A stretch of DNA of 34,833 bases from an uncultured Flavobacteriales bacterium (GCA_905478325.1 CAJQIB010000030.1:1-34833), one strand, 5' to 3'. Numbered from the stretch's first letter, positions 7,990 to 16,284 are shown. Translations and numbers: made by a program. The notes: generated from the sequence alone by a model not told the origin.

Positions 7990-9003
7990 ATGTTGAAAAT
8001 TGATAGCCATACCCACATCATTCCGCGCAATATGCCCCGTTGGACCGAGAAATTCGGGTATGGTCGATTCATTCATTTAGAAGACAGTCCGAATCCGGGG
8101 TTTGCACGCATGATGCAGGGGGACCATTTTTTTCGTGAGATAGGGGCGAACTGTTGGGATGCCGAATTGCGGAAATCGGAGTACGGGGGGCTCGGAGTTC
8201 AGGTCCAAGTAGCCTGCACCATTCCGGTGATGTTTAGCTACGATGCAAAGCCCGATGATGCTTTGGAATTGGGTCGTTTTTTAAACGATGATTTGGCCGA
8301 AGTGGTCGCCAAGGACCCGCACCATTATGCGGGGCTTGCCACGGTGCCGATGCAGGACACAGACAAAGCCATTCGTGAATTGGAACGTGCGAAGTCTCTC
8401 GGGTTGTTGGGGGTTCAAATTGGATCCAACATCAATGGGTTGAACTTGTCAGAACCCCAGTTCTTTCCGTTTTTTGAAGCGTGTCAAAACTTAGGGATGG
8501 CTGTTATGATTCACCCTTGGGAGATGATGGGGAGAGATCAAATGGAAAAATACTGGCTCCCTTGGCTTGTGGGAATGCCGGCGGAAACATCACGTGCCGC
8601 AAGCTCATTGGTTTTTGGGGGTGTTTTTGAACGGCTTCCCAACTTAAGAGTGATGTTGAGCCATGCTGGCGGATCGTTTTTGACCACGCTCGGTCGATTG
8701 GAACACGGATTGCGTTGTCGTCCGGATTTGGTTGCAGTCGACAATCCCGTAGAGCCTCGCTCGTATCTCGGTAAATTCTGGATTGACAGCATCACCCATG
8801 ATGCTGATTTGTTGCATTATGTGTTGAAGCTGCAGGGCTCCAATCGCATCTGCATGGGTTCGGATTATCCTTTTCCTTTGGGTGATTTGGAGTTGGGCCG
8901 CTACATGGAATCCATGGGGTTGTCCCAAGAGCAGCTGCACAATATGTTTGCTGGCGCGGCGCTCGAATGGTTGGACGTTCCGGCCTCTCATTTTGGTCAT
9001 TGA
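7990..9003 (+). CDS. 2-amino-3-carboxymuconate-6-semialdehyde decarboxylase (ACMSD)
   Basis: 337 residues, the family's usual length. It is a metal-dependent amidohydrolase-fold decarboxylase that converts the kynurenine-pathway intermediate ACMS to 2-aminomuconate semialdehyde, steering tryptophan or 3-hydroxyanthranilate breakdown away from quinolinate/NAD. Seen in the sequence: DSHTH (metal ligands His7, His9), His175 in MIHPWEM, His225 in LSHAGG and Asp292 in GSDYPFPLG. The stretches FGYGRF, ENCWD-like ANCWD, IPVMFSY, KYWLPWLVGMPAET and YPFPLGDLE closely resemble animal and Pseudomonas ACMSD as I remember them. The gene is 44 bases after the lipoprotein gene and could be co-transcribed with it. 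No other kynurenine-pathway gene is in the window. Confidence 0.9.
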   Translation: MLKIDSHTHIIPRNMPRWTEKFGYGRFIHLEDSPNPGFARMMQGDHFFREIGANCWDAELRKSEYGGLGVQVQVACTIPVMFSYDAKPDDALELGRFLNDDLAEVVAKDPHHYAGLATVPMQDTDKAIRELERAKSLGLLGVQIGSNINGLNLSEPQFFPFFEACQNLGMAVMIHPWEMMGRDQMEKYWLPWLVGMPAETSRAASSLVFGGVFERLPNLRVMLSHAGGSFLTTLGRLEHGLRCRPDLVAVDNPVEPRSYLGKFWIDSITHDADLLHYVLKLQGSNRICMGSDYPFPLGDLELGRYMESMGLSQEQLHNMFAGAALEWLDVPASHFGH

Positions 9004-9077
9004 TTGACAACATTGACTGACTTGGAATCAACAGGAGCAACCTTCAATGTTCTTTTTGAGTCTATTTAAACAGACGC

Positions 9078-9638
9078 ATGGAGAACGAACTGATTGAATT
9101 GATTGACGCATGCAAGCGCCTTGAGCCCTCAGCTCAACGAGCGGTATACGCGCGATACAGTTCCATGCTGTTTGGAGTGGCGATGCGTTATACCAATTCA
9201 CGCTCGGATGCAGAGGATGTTTTGCAGGAAGCCTGGATCAAGGTATTCCGTCATTTGAACTCATTTTCGGAGAACAATAGTTTTGACGGATGGTTGCGAA
9301 GGATCGTCGTGAATACGGCCATAACGCATTACCGCCGCAACCTAAAGCACGCGCACCACATCGATCTTGATGAGGTCCATGCAACCCCTAGGGATTTGGA
9401 AGCGTTTAAAGAACTAGAGTTTACAAAGGAGGAATTGGAACGTGCCATAGGGCAGTTGCCTCCGGGATACGGAATGGTGTTTAAGTTGTATGTGATCGAT
9501 GGGTTCAAGCACAAAGAAATCGCCGAGCAATTGGGGATTGATTTGAACACATCGAAAAGCCAATTGAGTCGTGCTAGGCGCTTTTTACAAGAAGTGTTGG
9601 CCGGCATGTCGAAACGAGCGAAAGAGATAGAGTCATGA
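9078..9638 (+). CDS. ECF-type RNA polymerase sigma factor
   Basis: 186 residues with the two-domain layout of extracytoplasmic-function sigma factors. Region 2 (about 22-90) contains YTNSRSDAEDVLQEAWIKVF, which matches the core-binding DAEDVLQE motif, and FDGWLRRIVVN. Region 4 (about 117-175) holds LPPGYGMVFKLYVIDGFKHK and the helix-turn-helix EIAEQLGIDLNTSKSQLSRAR that reads the -35 box. There is no region 3, as usual. The stop overlaps the next start (ATGA at 9635-9638), a sign of translational coupling to the membrane protein that probably controls it. Confidence 0.93.
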   Translation: MENELIELIDACKRLEPSAQRAVYARYSSMLFGVAMRYTNSRSDAEDVLQEAWIKVFRHLNSFSENNSFDGWLRRIVVNTAITHYRRNLKHAHHIDLDEVHATPRDLEAFKELEFTKEELERAIGQLPPGYGMVFKLYVIDGFKHKEIAEQLGIDLNTSKSQLSRARRFLQEVLAGMSKRAKEIES

Positions 9639-10189
9639 GCAACGAGGAACAATTTGATGACCGCGTAAAGCGGATGTTTCAAGGCGAATCGATCGCGCCT
9701 CCGGCAAATCTGGAGGAACGGTTGTTCGCTCAGCTGGCCCCGTCGCCATGGCCAAAACGTCTTGGTCTCAGCATGGGCGTTCTCTTGGTTTGTGGCGCGG
9801 GCTGGTGGAGTGCATTGTCAGAACCGGAGGGGGCGTTGAACGTTCCTTCGCATGAAACGTCATCAGAAATCACGTCTGCTGCAGAAGCTGTTGCGCAGCC
9901 GCTGGCATTGGATGAGGTCGCTCCCAAGGCATCTGTGGAATCTCTTGAAACGAAGGTTGTTTCGGAGCCTGATGCGACACCGGTACATGTCGCTATTGAA
10001 AAGAACGTTCCGCGAGTAACGGCTCAACAAGCAGCTACTGAATCTTCCGAGCTGAACCATCAAGTTCTGGAGTCTTTAGAACGTTTACCTGTAGAGTCCA
10101 TTTCGTTGGAGAATTCAGAAGTGTCTACACTTCAGGAATCCAATGATGACCAATGGGTGTTGCCCGCAGTGGTGAAATTGAAAAATTGA
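9635..10189 (+). CDS. Single-pass membrane protein, probable anti-sigma factor
   Basis: 184 residues. Residues 1-42 are cytosolic and charged and carry FDDRVKRMFQGESIAPPANL followed by EERLFAQL, which resembles the short (F)...PP..W(L)..I/L motif found at the N-terminus of membrane proteins encoded just after ECF sigma genes in Bacteroidota. A hydrophobic helix spans about 43-60 (GLSMGVLLVCGAGWWSAL). The remaining 125 residues are Ser/Glu/Val-rich, low in aromatics and probably periplasmic and flexible. No ZAS zinc-binding anti-sigma motif (HxxxCxxC) is present. The role as regulator of the sigma factor is inferred from position and topology; it could also be an unrelated envelope protein. 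Confidence 0.75.
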   Translation: MSNEEQFDDRVKRMFQGESIAPPANLEERLFAQLAPSPWPKRLGLSMGVLLVCGAGWWSALSEPEGALNVPSHETSSEITSAAEAVAQPLALDEVAPKASVESLETKVVSEPDATPVHVAIEKNVPRVTAQQAATESSELNHQVLESLERLPVESISLENSEVSTLQESNDDQWVLPAVVKLKN

Positions 10190-10235
10190 CTGCTTGCAGC
10201 GAAAAGCCGAGGCTTTTGCTGCACATTTGCTGCCG

Positions 10236-11120
10236 ATGCACTTTTTTGGTACACACACGTTGCAGGTCTTTTTTGTGCATGCAATGCTTGCATGTGCCTC
10301 AATCGCTTGGGGTGATCCTATTCCATCCGACAGTATCCGATTGGATGGAAAAATCTTGATTGTTGATGCTCAGGTTCGGTTTGATTCGACCGCTTTTTCC
10401 GAAATTGGACGGTCAAGAGCGAAATCGCGACCGTTTCGTGCCGGTTTTTTGATGACTCAAGTCGCGTTTGGGATGCCTGAAAAGCTGAAGTCTGGAAGCA
10501 CTGTGGGTTCATGGGTTGGTCAGCCTTCAGCCCTTGTCTCAGTGAACGTTGGAAGCAGTCACCCCATGTTCAAAAAACCAGGTCGGTCACAACAACATGC
10601 TGTCGAGTGGGGGGTGTCGTTGGAGCGATTGCGCCTGCCGTCTTTGAATGTTGCGCAATTGTCTGATTCAGTGATCGGCTTTGTTCAGTCCAACAGCGGC
10701 AACCTCTTGCAAGCCGTCATTTATGAACGGTTTCCCATCGGGGTTGAAACCGATACGGTGGCGGTCACGTTGTCCAATCGGACGGCCTGGAGAACTTCGT
10801 TTCAGCTGGGTTGGGCCGGTACCTGGAGGCGGCATTGGGCCTGGCATGCAGCGGTGGGGGCGACGGTTTTACTGAAATCAGAGACTGAGTTTGGCTTAGA
10901 GTTTCCAGATATAAATCGAGGCCAGGCCTATGCAGTAAAGCAGCAAATGGCAGGAGAGGTCTTCCCTTTAATGGATGTTGGATTGCGCCGACGATTTAGC
11001 GCATCGACCTTGGCGACTTCTTCTTCTTATTGGACTGTCGCATTGAACGTTCGTGCACAGCCTCAGTTGAATTCGCTTTTCTGGAGCGGAATCCAATTGC
11101 GCTGGCATTGGGGCTCATGA
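10236..11120 (+). CDS. Uncharacterised exported protein, probable outer-membrane beta-structure
   Basis: Not recognised as a named family. The frame is open from a TTG at 10194, but the ATG at 10236 is preferred: it gives a hydrophobic leader (residues 1-27, ending ACASIAWGDP) although without a clear basic N-region. A TTG start would add 14 residues and place the gene 4 bases after the previous stop. The mature part alternates hydrophobic and polar residues in strand-like blocks (AVEWGVSLERLRL, AWRTSFQLGWAGTW, YWTVALNVRAQ) and ends in a strand-like GIQLRWHWGS, which fits a small outer-membrane barrel. Its place directly after a sigma/anti-sigma pair suggests it is part of the same envelope-sensing operon (inference). 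The end is 80 bases before the next gene. Confidence 0.65.
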   Translation: MHFFGTHTLQVFFVHAMLACASIAWGDPIPSDSIRLDGKILIVDAQVRFDSTAFSEIGRSRAKSRPFRAGFLMTQVAFGMPEKLKSGSTVGSWVGQPSALVSVNVGSSHPMFKKPGRSQQHAVEWGVSLERLRLPSLNVAQLSDSVIGFVQSNSGNLLQAVIYERFPIGVETDTVAVTLSNRTAWRTSFQLGWAGTWRRHWAWHAAVGATVLLKSETEFGLEFPDINRGQAYAVKQQMAGEVFPLMDVGLRRRFSASTLATSSSYWTVALNVRAQPQLNSLFWSGIQLRWHWGS

Positions 11121-11200
11121 GCAGAGCTTGGTCCTGTTTTGAGGTTGTTAACTCGGCCTTTCTACGAAGTCCTAGCGTGCAATTTGCTTACCTTACAAAC

Positions 11201-12268
11201 ATGAATAGGTTGACCTCATCATTTCTTCGTGCATGCTTTGTCTTGGCGTTGCTTGTGTTTCCAAACCTCAGCAAGTCCCAAGATGTGATGAACGGAGGAT
11301 TCGAATCAGTCTCGTCACTCCCCAACACCACGGGGCAGTGGACGTTGGCTGATTATTGGGGCAACGCTTTAAGCGCAGTTGGTGATCCTGACGTGTATCA
11401 CATGGAAGGAAGCGGTGGGGGTGACTTGCCTGAAACGCCTGTAGCCATCATTTCACCGCTGCAAGGAATGGCTGTAGCGGGTTTCATTGCTTGTGGAGAG
11501 GAAGGAACCAATCGCAGAGAGTATTTGACGGGACAGTTTTCTGAAGCGTTGATTGCGGGTGCCAGGTATCAAATGACCTTTGCTATTGCCAATGGGGAAC
11601 GCACACCTTTTTCTGAAGCCGGATTAGGGGTGAGTGGACTGGGCATGTTCTTTTCGGAAGGCTCACCCGAGCAAATCGAGTTGTCCCCCTTAGAATTGGA
11701 GCCACACTTTGCCTTTTCTCAAGTGATTTTCAGTCGTGAATGGCAATGGATGGCCTTTGCGTTCACTGCTCAAGAAGCCTATACCCACTTTACCTGGGGT
11801 GTGTTTGGAGCGGATGCTCAGCATGGCATTGAAGTGCGGGAAGGCAGTGCTCCGTCAATGGCCTATTATTTCTTGGATGGATTTAAAATTTCCGAAATCA
11901 CCGGGGAGTTGGAAAATGAGGACAATACGTCAAACGGCAGAGGGCCGAATGTGAAGCCCGATCAACCGGATCTTGATTTGGATGATGCGCTGTCCTGGTT
12001 TGTACCGAATGCTTTCACCCCCAATGGTGACGGAGAAAACGATCTTTTTTCACCGGTTTTGAACAACATGGACCTTATTAAAATGGAGGTTTTCAATCGG
12101 TGGGGCGAGCTGATGTGGATGACAACAGATCCGAATGCTAATGGATGGAATGGACTGCATGCAGGAGGTGCTGAAGCATTGACAGGAGCGTATGTCTGGA
12201 AATTGCAAATGAAGAAAATGAATGGCCAGCTGGTGACAAAGACAGGTTCGTTGAACCTCATTCGTTGA
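11201..12268 (+). CDS. T9SS type B sorting-domain protein (gliding-motility-associated C-terminus)
   Basis: 355 residues starting at ATG 11201. An open frame extends upstream to 11030, but this start gives a clean signal peptide (MNRLTSSFLRACFVLALLVF, cleavage near SKS-Q), while the longer version would overlap the previous gene. The mature protein begins VMNGGFESVSSLP and contains a beta-rich region that looks like a carbohydrate-binding or jelly-roll domain (residues about 30-230). An Asp/Pro-rich linker follows, then the CHU_C / type B sorting domain: FVPNAFTPNGDGENDLF, VFNRWGELMW, NGWNG and GAYVWKLQMK. This domain sends proteins through the type IX secretion system. The ligand or substrate is unknown. 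Confidence 0.88.
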   Translation: MNRLTSSFLRACFVLALLVFPNLSKSQDVMNGGFESVSSLPNTTGQWTLADYWGNALSAVGDPDVYHMEGSGGGDLPETPVAIISPLQGMAVAGFIACGEEGTNRREYLTGQFSEALIAGARYQMTFAIANGERTPFSEAGLGVSGLGMFFSEGSPEQIELSPLELEPHFAFSQVIFSREWQWMAFAFTAQEAYTHFTWGVFGADAQHGIEVREGSAPSMAYYFLDGFKISEITGELENEDNTSNGRGPNVKPDQPDLDLDDALSWFVPNAFTPNGDGENDLFSPVLNNMDLIKMEVFNRWGELMWMTTDPNANGWNGLHAGGAEALTGAYVWKLQMKKMNGQLVTKTGSLNLIR

Positions 12269-12292
12269 TCATTCAATTCTGGAACTGTTTAG

Positions 12293-13870
12293 ATGATGCG
12301 TGCCATGAATTGCACCCCCACAGCGCAAGTTGATACCGTCAGTTCGGATTCTCTGATCGGTGCTTGGCTGAAGCAGGAAGAGTCAATCCGGCCATTTTGG
12401 CCTTTTTCTTCAAGTTTTCAAGGCATACAAGATCGATTGGCTCATACCCAGGGGATCAACATGGAACGTCGATCCCTTGTGTCGGATGCCTTGGAAAGAC
12501 AATATCGAGCCGCAGCGATTCCAATTCCACAAGAGATTCAGTCTTTTCGGTCTGGCGCACGTGCGGTGACAACGGGCCACCAATTGGTTTTGATGGGAGG
12601 TCCTGCATTCTTTCATTACAAGATCCTCTCTGCGATCCGATGGGCGAAGGCGCTTTCTGATCAAGGGATTGCTGCTGTTCCTGTTTTTTGGCTCGCCTCC
12701 GAAGATCATGATTTTGAAGAGATTGCACAGGTTTTTTCTAGCGGGGAAAAAGCCTTTCACTGGCGCCCAAAAGAAGATCCCAAAGGCAAGGCAGTGGGAA
12801 GGTTAGTTTGGACGCAAGAAGACGAAAAGGCGTTGGCGCATTGGGCCAATACAGTGGGTGTCTTGCCGATGCAAGTCAACCATTCATTTGACTCCATGCC
12901 CTTAGCTCAACGCGTGAGAATGTGGGTTCATGAGATGTTTGGAGAGCAGGGTGTCCTGGTCATTGACGGGGACGACCCCGAACTGAAAAAAGCGGCAAGT
13001 CATCTTTGGAATGCCGAATGGAACGGAGGCGGCATTGCCGATTCCGTGCTCGAGTCAACGGCTGCTTTGGAGGCTGCGGGATGGAAAGCGCAGCTACGTC
13101 CGCAGCCAAACAATGTGTTTCATTTGAACGAAGCGGGCCAACGGACACGCTCGGACCGATGGTTGGAGAACAATGGAGCAACGTCATGGGAAGCTGTTTC
13201 AGCGGAAAAATGGAGTCCCAACGCTGCTTTGCGCCCCTTGTACCAGGAGTTCCTATTGGAAAGTGCTGCCGTGATCGGAGGTCCAGGTGAAGTTGCGTAT
13301 TGGTTGCAACTCAGGCGCGCTTTTGATCATCACAAAATAGAATTGCCCGCACTGATGTTACGGGATGGTGCATTGGTGTGGTCAGTGGAACAGGCCACAT
13401 TGGCTCAAGCTGTTGAATGGTCTCCAGCACGTGGTATGTGGAATGGGGCCGAGGCCTCAGCATTTTGGGTGAGCAGGCAGATGGAACCAGAGGATGAAGT
13501 GCAGCAGGCATGGAGCCAATGGGGAAAGGTACTTGAGGCACATGCGAATGGAATAGGGAGGGAGGTGGTTCCAACGACGCTGGCAGCGCTCAAGCAAATG
13601 GAAAAAGAATGGCTGCGGTTGAAGAAAAAATGGAGGAAATCGGTTCGCGCTAGGCATGCAGAGCGATGCCTGGATTTGGAACATCTTTTTGATGCTGTAA
13701 TTTTTCCTCAGGCGAATCCGCAAGAACGGGTGGTGAATGCCCGCGGACTGGCAGGCGATGCTGAAAGCTTTGAAGCTTGGTGCCGTCTGTGGCTTCAAAA
13801 TGTTGAGGGCGGTATTGATCCTCAATTTTTGATTTTCGAGTCACTTTCAAAACTCGATGTTGGTGACTAA
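12293..13870 (+). CDS. bshC: Bacillithiol biosynthesis cysteine-adding enzyme BshC
   Basis: 525 residues, normal for BshC. The protein adds cysteine to glucosaminyl-malate, the last step in making bacillithiol, a low-molecular-weight thiol used by Firmicutes and many Bacteroidota instead of glutathione. Signature stretches are AVTTGHQLVLMGGPAFFHYK (about 91-110), KILSAI, VPVFWLASEDHDFEEI, and a C-terminal helical coiled-coil region with KQMEKEWLRLKKKW. The start ATG at 12293 is followed by a second ATG codon at 12296 and one at 12305; any could be used. The gene is 24 bases after the T9SS gene and 9 bases before the HAD-like gene. bshA and bshB are not in the window. Confidence 0.93.
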   Translation: MMRAMNCTPTAQVDTVSSDSLIGAWLKQEESIRPFWPFSSSFQGIQDRLAHTQGINMERRSLVSDALERQYRAAAIPIPQEIQSFRSGARAVTTGHQLVLMGGPAFFHYKILSAIRWAKALSDQGIAAVPVFWLASEDHDFEEIAQVFSSGEKAFHWRPKEDPKGKAVGRLVWTQEDEKALAHWANTVGVLPMQVNHSFDSMPLAQRVRMWVHEMFGEQGVLVIDGDDPELKKAASHLWNAEWNGGGIADSVLESTAALEAAGWKAQLRPQPNNVFHLNEAGQRTRSDRWLENNGATSWEAVSAEKWSPNAALRPLYQEFLLESAAVIGGPGEVAYWLQLRRAFDHHKIELPALMLRDGALVWSVEQATLAQAVEWSPARGMWNGAEASAFWVSRQMEPEDEVQQAWSQWGKVLEAHANGIGREVVPTTLAALKQMEKEWLRLKKKWRKSVRARHAERCLDLEHLFDAVIFPQANPQERVVNARGLAGDAESFEAWCRLWLQNVEGGIDPQFLIFESLSKLDVGD

Positions 13871-13879
13871 TTTCGTGGG

Positions 13880-14335
13880 ATGAATGAGTTCTCCGGACGT
13901 CCTAATGCCGCCAAAGTGCAATTGAATGAGTTGGTAGATCAAAAGGGCAAGCCGGCCTCGCCGACCCTCCCGGCAGAGATCAAGAATTATCTGATAGACA
14001 TTGATGGGACCATAACGGAAGATGTTCCCAATGAGGACCCGGAACGCATGGCGACGTGTCTGCCATTCCCTGATGCCCTGGAGACATTGAATCGATGGCA
14101 TGCCGATGGCCACATCATTACCTTTTTCACCTCACGTACTGAAGAGCATCGGGCAGTGACGGAGGCTTGGTTCGACAAGCACGGCTTCCTTTACCACGGA
14201 CTGCTCATGGGCAAGCCACGCGGAGGAAATTACCATTGGGTGGACAATCACATCGTGCGCGCGACCCGCTACGAAGGCACCTTTTCTGATCTTGTGCGCG
14301 AAAACGCAGAAATAGAGGTTTTTAAAAAGGGATAG
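13880..14335 (+). CDS. HAD-superfamily phosphatase-like protein
   Basis: 151 residues. HAD motif I is DIDGT (Asp40, Asp42), motif II is FFTSR (Thr84/Ser85), motif III is probably Lys112 in MGKPRGGNYHW, and motif IV is VDN around Asp122. The length and lack of a large cap fit a C0-type small phosphatase. Related Bacteroidota proteins are, as far as I recall, often labelled phosphoheptose isomerase or simply HAD hydrolase; nothing here supports an isomerase. The N-terminal 33 residues are polar and non-conserved. The 9-base gap to bshC suggests they share a transcript. The substrate is unknown. The gene converges on ruvX with a 6-base gap. Confidence 0.75.
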   Translation: MNEFSGRPNAAKVQLNELVDQKGKPASPTLPAEIKNYLIDIDGTITEDVPNEDPERMATCLPFPDALETLNRWHADGHIITFFTSRTEEHRAVTEAWFDKHGFLYHGLLMGKPRGGNYHWVDNHIVRATRYEGTFSDLVRENAEIEVFKKG

Positions 14336-14341
14336 CGCTCC

Positions 14342-14767
14342 TTAGTTGTCAAGTGTTTCCAAGAAACGTTGCAAGATGAGCGCGGCCGCCACACGGTCCA
14401 TGGCTCCTTTCTCTTCTCTCTTTTTTTTCTTCATGCCCCCTTGCACCATCGAAAAGCGTGCTTCACGGCTCGTAAATGATTCGTCTACGAGGTGAACAGG
14501 CAGATCGGGCCATTTTTTTTGCAAGTCCGACTGCAAAGCGAGGATGGCTTGGGTGCTATCGGTTTCTTGCGCCTGGAAACTGGACCAGGCATCGGGCATC
14601 CCCAATGCGAATCCGGCGCAAGCCTCAGCCTTCACCAGCGACTCTAAGGCCTTCAAAAGATGCACTGTCTGCACCGTTTCATGTGGAAATGCAATGCGTG
14701 CGTTTCCATCTGTGAAGGCGAGTCCCGTGCGAACTTTTCCAAAATCGATACCAATCCAACGTGCCAT
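14342..14767 (-). CDS. ruvX: Putative pre-16S rRNA nuclease / Holliday junction resolvase-like RuvX (YqgF)
   Basis: 141 residues, typical length. RNase-H-fold nuclease acting on the 5' end of pre-16S rRNA in E. coli (YqgF), formerly thought to be a Holliday junction resolvase. Visible motifs: WIGIDFGKVRTGLAF with catalytic Asp8, LVDESFTSREA with Glu96 (the family's DE(R/S)xT), and MDRVAAALILQRFL with Asp124. A Lys/Glu-rich loop (113-120) precedes the last acidic residue, as in other Bacteroidota members. The start ATG (14765-14767) is divergent from the glycosyltransferase gene. Confidence 0.9.
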   Translation of the reverse strand: MARWIGIDFGKVRTGLAFTDGNARIAFPHETVQTVHLLKALESLVKAEACAGFALGMPDAWSSFQAQETDSTQAILALQSDLQKKWPDLPVHLVDESFTSREARFSMVQGGMKKKKREEKGAMDRVAAALILQRFLETLDN

Positions 14768-14811
14768 GCCGCAAGGTACATCGCTTCTTCTTCGGCATGT
14801 ATCTTCGCATC

Positions 14812-15852
14812 ATGCGTGCAGGTCAACGGGTACTCTTTGTTCAAACAGCTTTCATAGGAGATGCGATTTTAGCGACTTCTATGGTGGAGACGTGGCATGC
14901 GGCGCGTCCGCAAGATGAAATTCACCTGTGTGTTCGAAAGGGCAATGAGTCCTTGTTTGCCCAGCATCCATTTGTGAAACGGACTTGGGTCTGGGACAAA
15001 AGCGGGGGAAGTTTGAAGCGGTATGCGCGCTTGATTGGCCTGAGTGCCGCATTGCGTTCAATGCGTTTTGGAGCCGTTTTCACGCCCCATCGACATGCGA
15101 GTTCAGGCTGGCTCGCAGGCCTCAGCGGTGCGAGTGTTCGCAGTGCATTTGCCGTTCATCCATTGGCCCGTGTGTTTACGCATCTTCATGCCCACCGATT
15201 CGGTGATGGAACACATGAAGTGGAAAGGAATCATGACTTAATCCGAGAATGGGCCAATGGCTTGATGGCCCCAAGATTGTATCCTTCTCCATCAGACGCG
15301 AGGCGTTGGGATGCATTGAGCAATGGAAGTATTGGCAGTTGGGTCATCATGACTCCGATGAGTCAATGGCAAACAAAGCAGTGGCCTATAGCGCATTGGG
15401 AAGGGTTGATCCAGACGCAACTGGAAGGTGATTCTGAACTCAATATGTGCTTGATGGGAAGTCCTTCTGACGCACCTTTTTTAACGGAGTTGGCCCGAGC
15501 GGTGAATTCGGACCGGGTACACGTTGCTGCAGGCTGGAAATTGCTCGAAGTGGCCTATGCCATGTCACAGGTGAAGGCTGTAGTGACCAACGACAGTGGT
15601 CCTTTGCACATCGCGAGCGCTATGAATGCCCCAACGGTTGCGGTTTTTTGTTCCACTTCTCCGAGTTTTGGATTTGGGCCGCTGTCGGCCCATCACGAAG
15701 TGGTAGAGATTCAGGAGAAGCTTGCCTGCCGTCCTTGCGGAATGCATGGCCATCGCCGATGCCCTGAGAGTCACTTCAGATGTGGATTCGATGTGAATGT
15801 AGACCAGGTCTATCAGGCAATGCATCGCGTAATAGCGGCTGCATCCCGATGA
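14812..15852 (+). CDS. Glycosyltransferase family 9 (ADP-heptose:LPS heptosyltransferase-like)
   Basis: 346 residues from the ATG at 14812. The open frame begins at a GTG at 14761, with another ATG at 14797, but family members start close to the first strand (here RVLFVQTAFIGDAILAT), and a 7/8 match to the -7 element (TATCTTCG, 14800-14807) lies just upstream of 14812. Seen: the GT9 N-terminal FIGDAIL motif, a central MTPMSQWQTKQWPIAHW block (nucleotide-sugar side; family form is PGA.....KRWP..), and the VTNDSGPLHIASAMNAP motif near residue 255. These enzymes add heptose or similar sugars to the lipopolysaccharide core on the cytosolic face. A C-terminal Cys-rich patch (ACRPCGMHGHRRCPESHFRC) is common in WaaF-like members. 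It is divergent from ruvX. Confidence 0.88.
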   Translation: MRAGQRVLFVQTAFIGDAILATSMVETWHAARPQDEIHLCVRKGNESLFAQHPFVKRTWVWDKSGGSLKRYARLIGLSAALRSMRFGAVFTPHRHASSGWLAGLSGASVRSAFAVHPLARVFTHLHAHRFGDGTHEVERNHDLIREWANGLMAPRLYPSPSDARRWDALSNGSIGSWVIMTPMSQWQTKQWPIAHWEGLIQTQLEGDSELNMCLMGSPSDAPFLTELARAVNSDRVHVAAGWKLLEVAYAMSQVKAVVTNDSGPLHIASAMNAPTVAVFCSTSPSFGFGPLSAHHEVVEIQEKLACRPCGMHGHRRCPESHFRCGFDVNVDQVYQAMHRVIAAASR

Positions 15853-15870
15853 CTCAGAGCCGTGCCGCTC

Positions 15871-16224
15871 TTAATCGGGGCAGGCGACTCCCACACAAAA
15901 GATGCGCGCTTCACCTTCTCCAGAGAGCAGGATTCGCAGGTCAGTCTCTTCATTGAACGATTCAACTTCGGTTGTTTCCATGGTGCCATCGGCTAAACGC
16001 ACGGCCATGCGGATTGACTGCAGCGCGTTTTCTTCCCAAGAAACCAGGTCATATCGAAACCCGATACCAACGGCCTGCAACGACTGCTGCATTTCCGCCA
16101 ATTGGTCACGGCTCGTCTCCTGGTCGATGTGTAAATCCACTGAATTTGGAGTGATGACAGAACTTTGAGCCCATGTAGCAAGGGATACAAGCATGAGCGA
16201 GATGGTGACGATTCCTGTTTTCAT
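15871..16224 (-). CDS. Small secreted protein with M56-peptidase-tail-like module
   Basis: 117 residues. Residues 1-20 form a signal peptide (MKTGIVTISLMLVSLATWAQ). The mature part contains VDLHIDQETSRDQLAEMQQS followed by LQAVGIGFRYD, which resembles the repeat seen in the extracytoplasmic tails of Bacteroidota M56/BlaR1-type proteins (I/V-x-I-x-K-x-T-T-x-E-x-L-x-x-(I/M)-K..L...GI.F.Y). It ends in ARIFCVGVACPD, with two cysteines that could form a disulfide. No catalytic motif is seen. It stands alone, converging on the glycosyltransferase gene (18-base gap), and is divergent from dnaN (135 bases). The function is unknown; the similarity to M56 tails is by eye. Confidence 0.7.
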   Translation of the reverse strand: MKTGIVTISLMLVSLATWAQSSVITPNSVDLHIDQETSRDQLAEMQQSLQAVGIGFRYDLVSWEENALQSIRMAVRLADGTMETTEVESFNEETDLRILLSGEGEARIFCVGVACPD

Positions 16225-16275
16225 AGGTGAAAAATACGCGCTTTTGCAGTGCGGTTGAAATCATGGTGTGTTAAC

Positions 16276-16284
16276 TGTGGAAAA
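16276..16284 (-). promoter_or_regulatory. DnaA-box-like site upstream of dnaN
   Basis: The minus strand reads TTTTCCACA, which fits the relaxed DnaA box TTWTNCACA. It is embedded in GTTAACTGTGGAAAAATC, about 76 bases before the dnaN start. A single box may allow DnaA control of dnaN; alone it does not make an origin. Confidence 0.3.
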
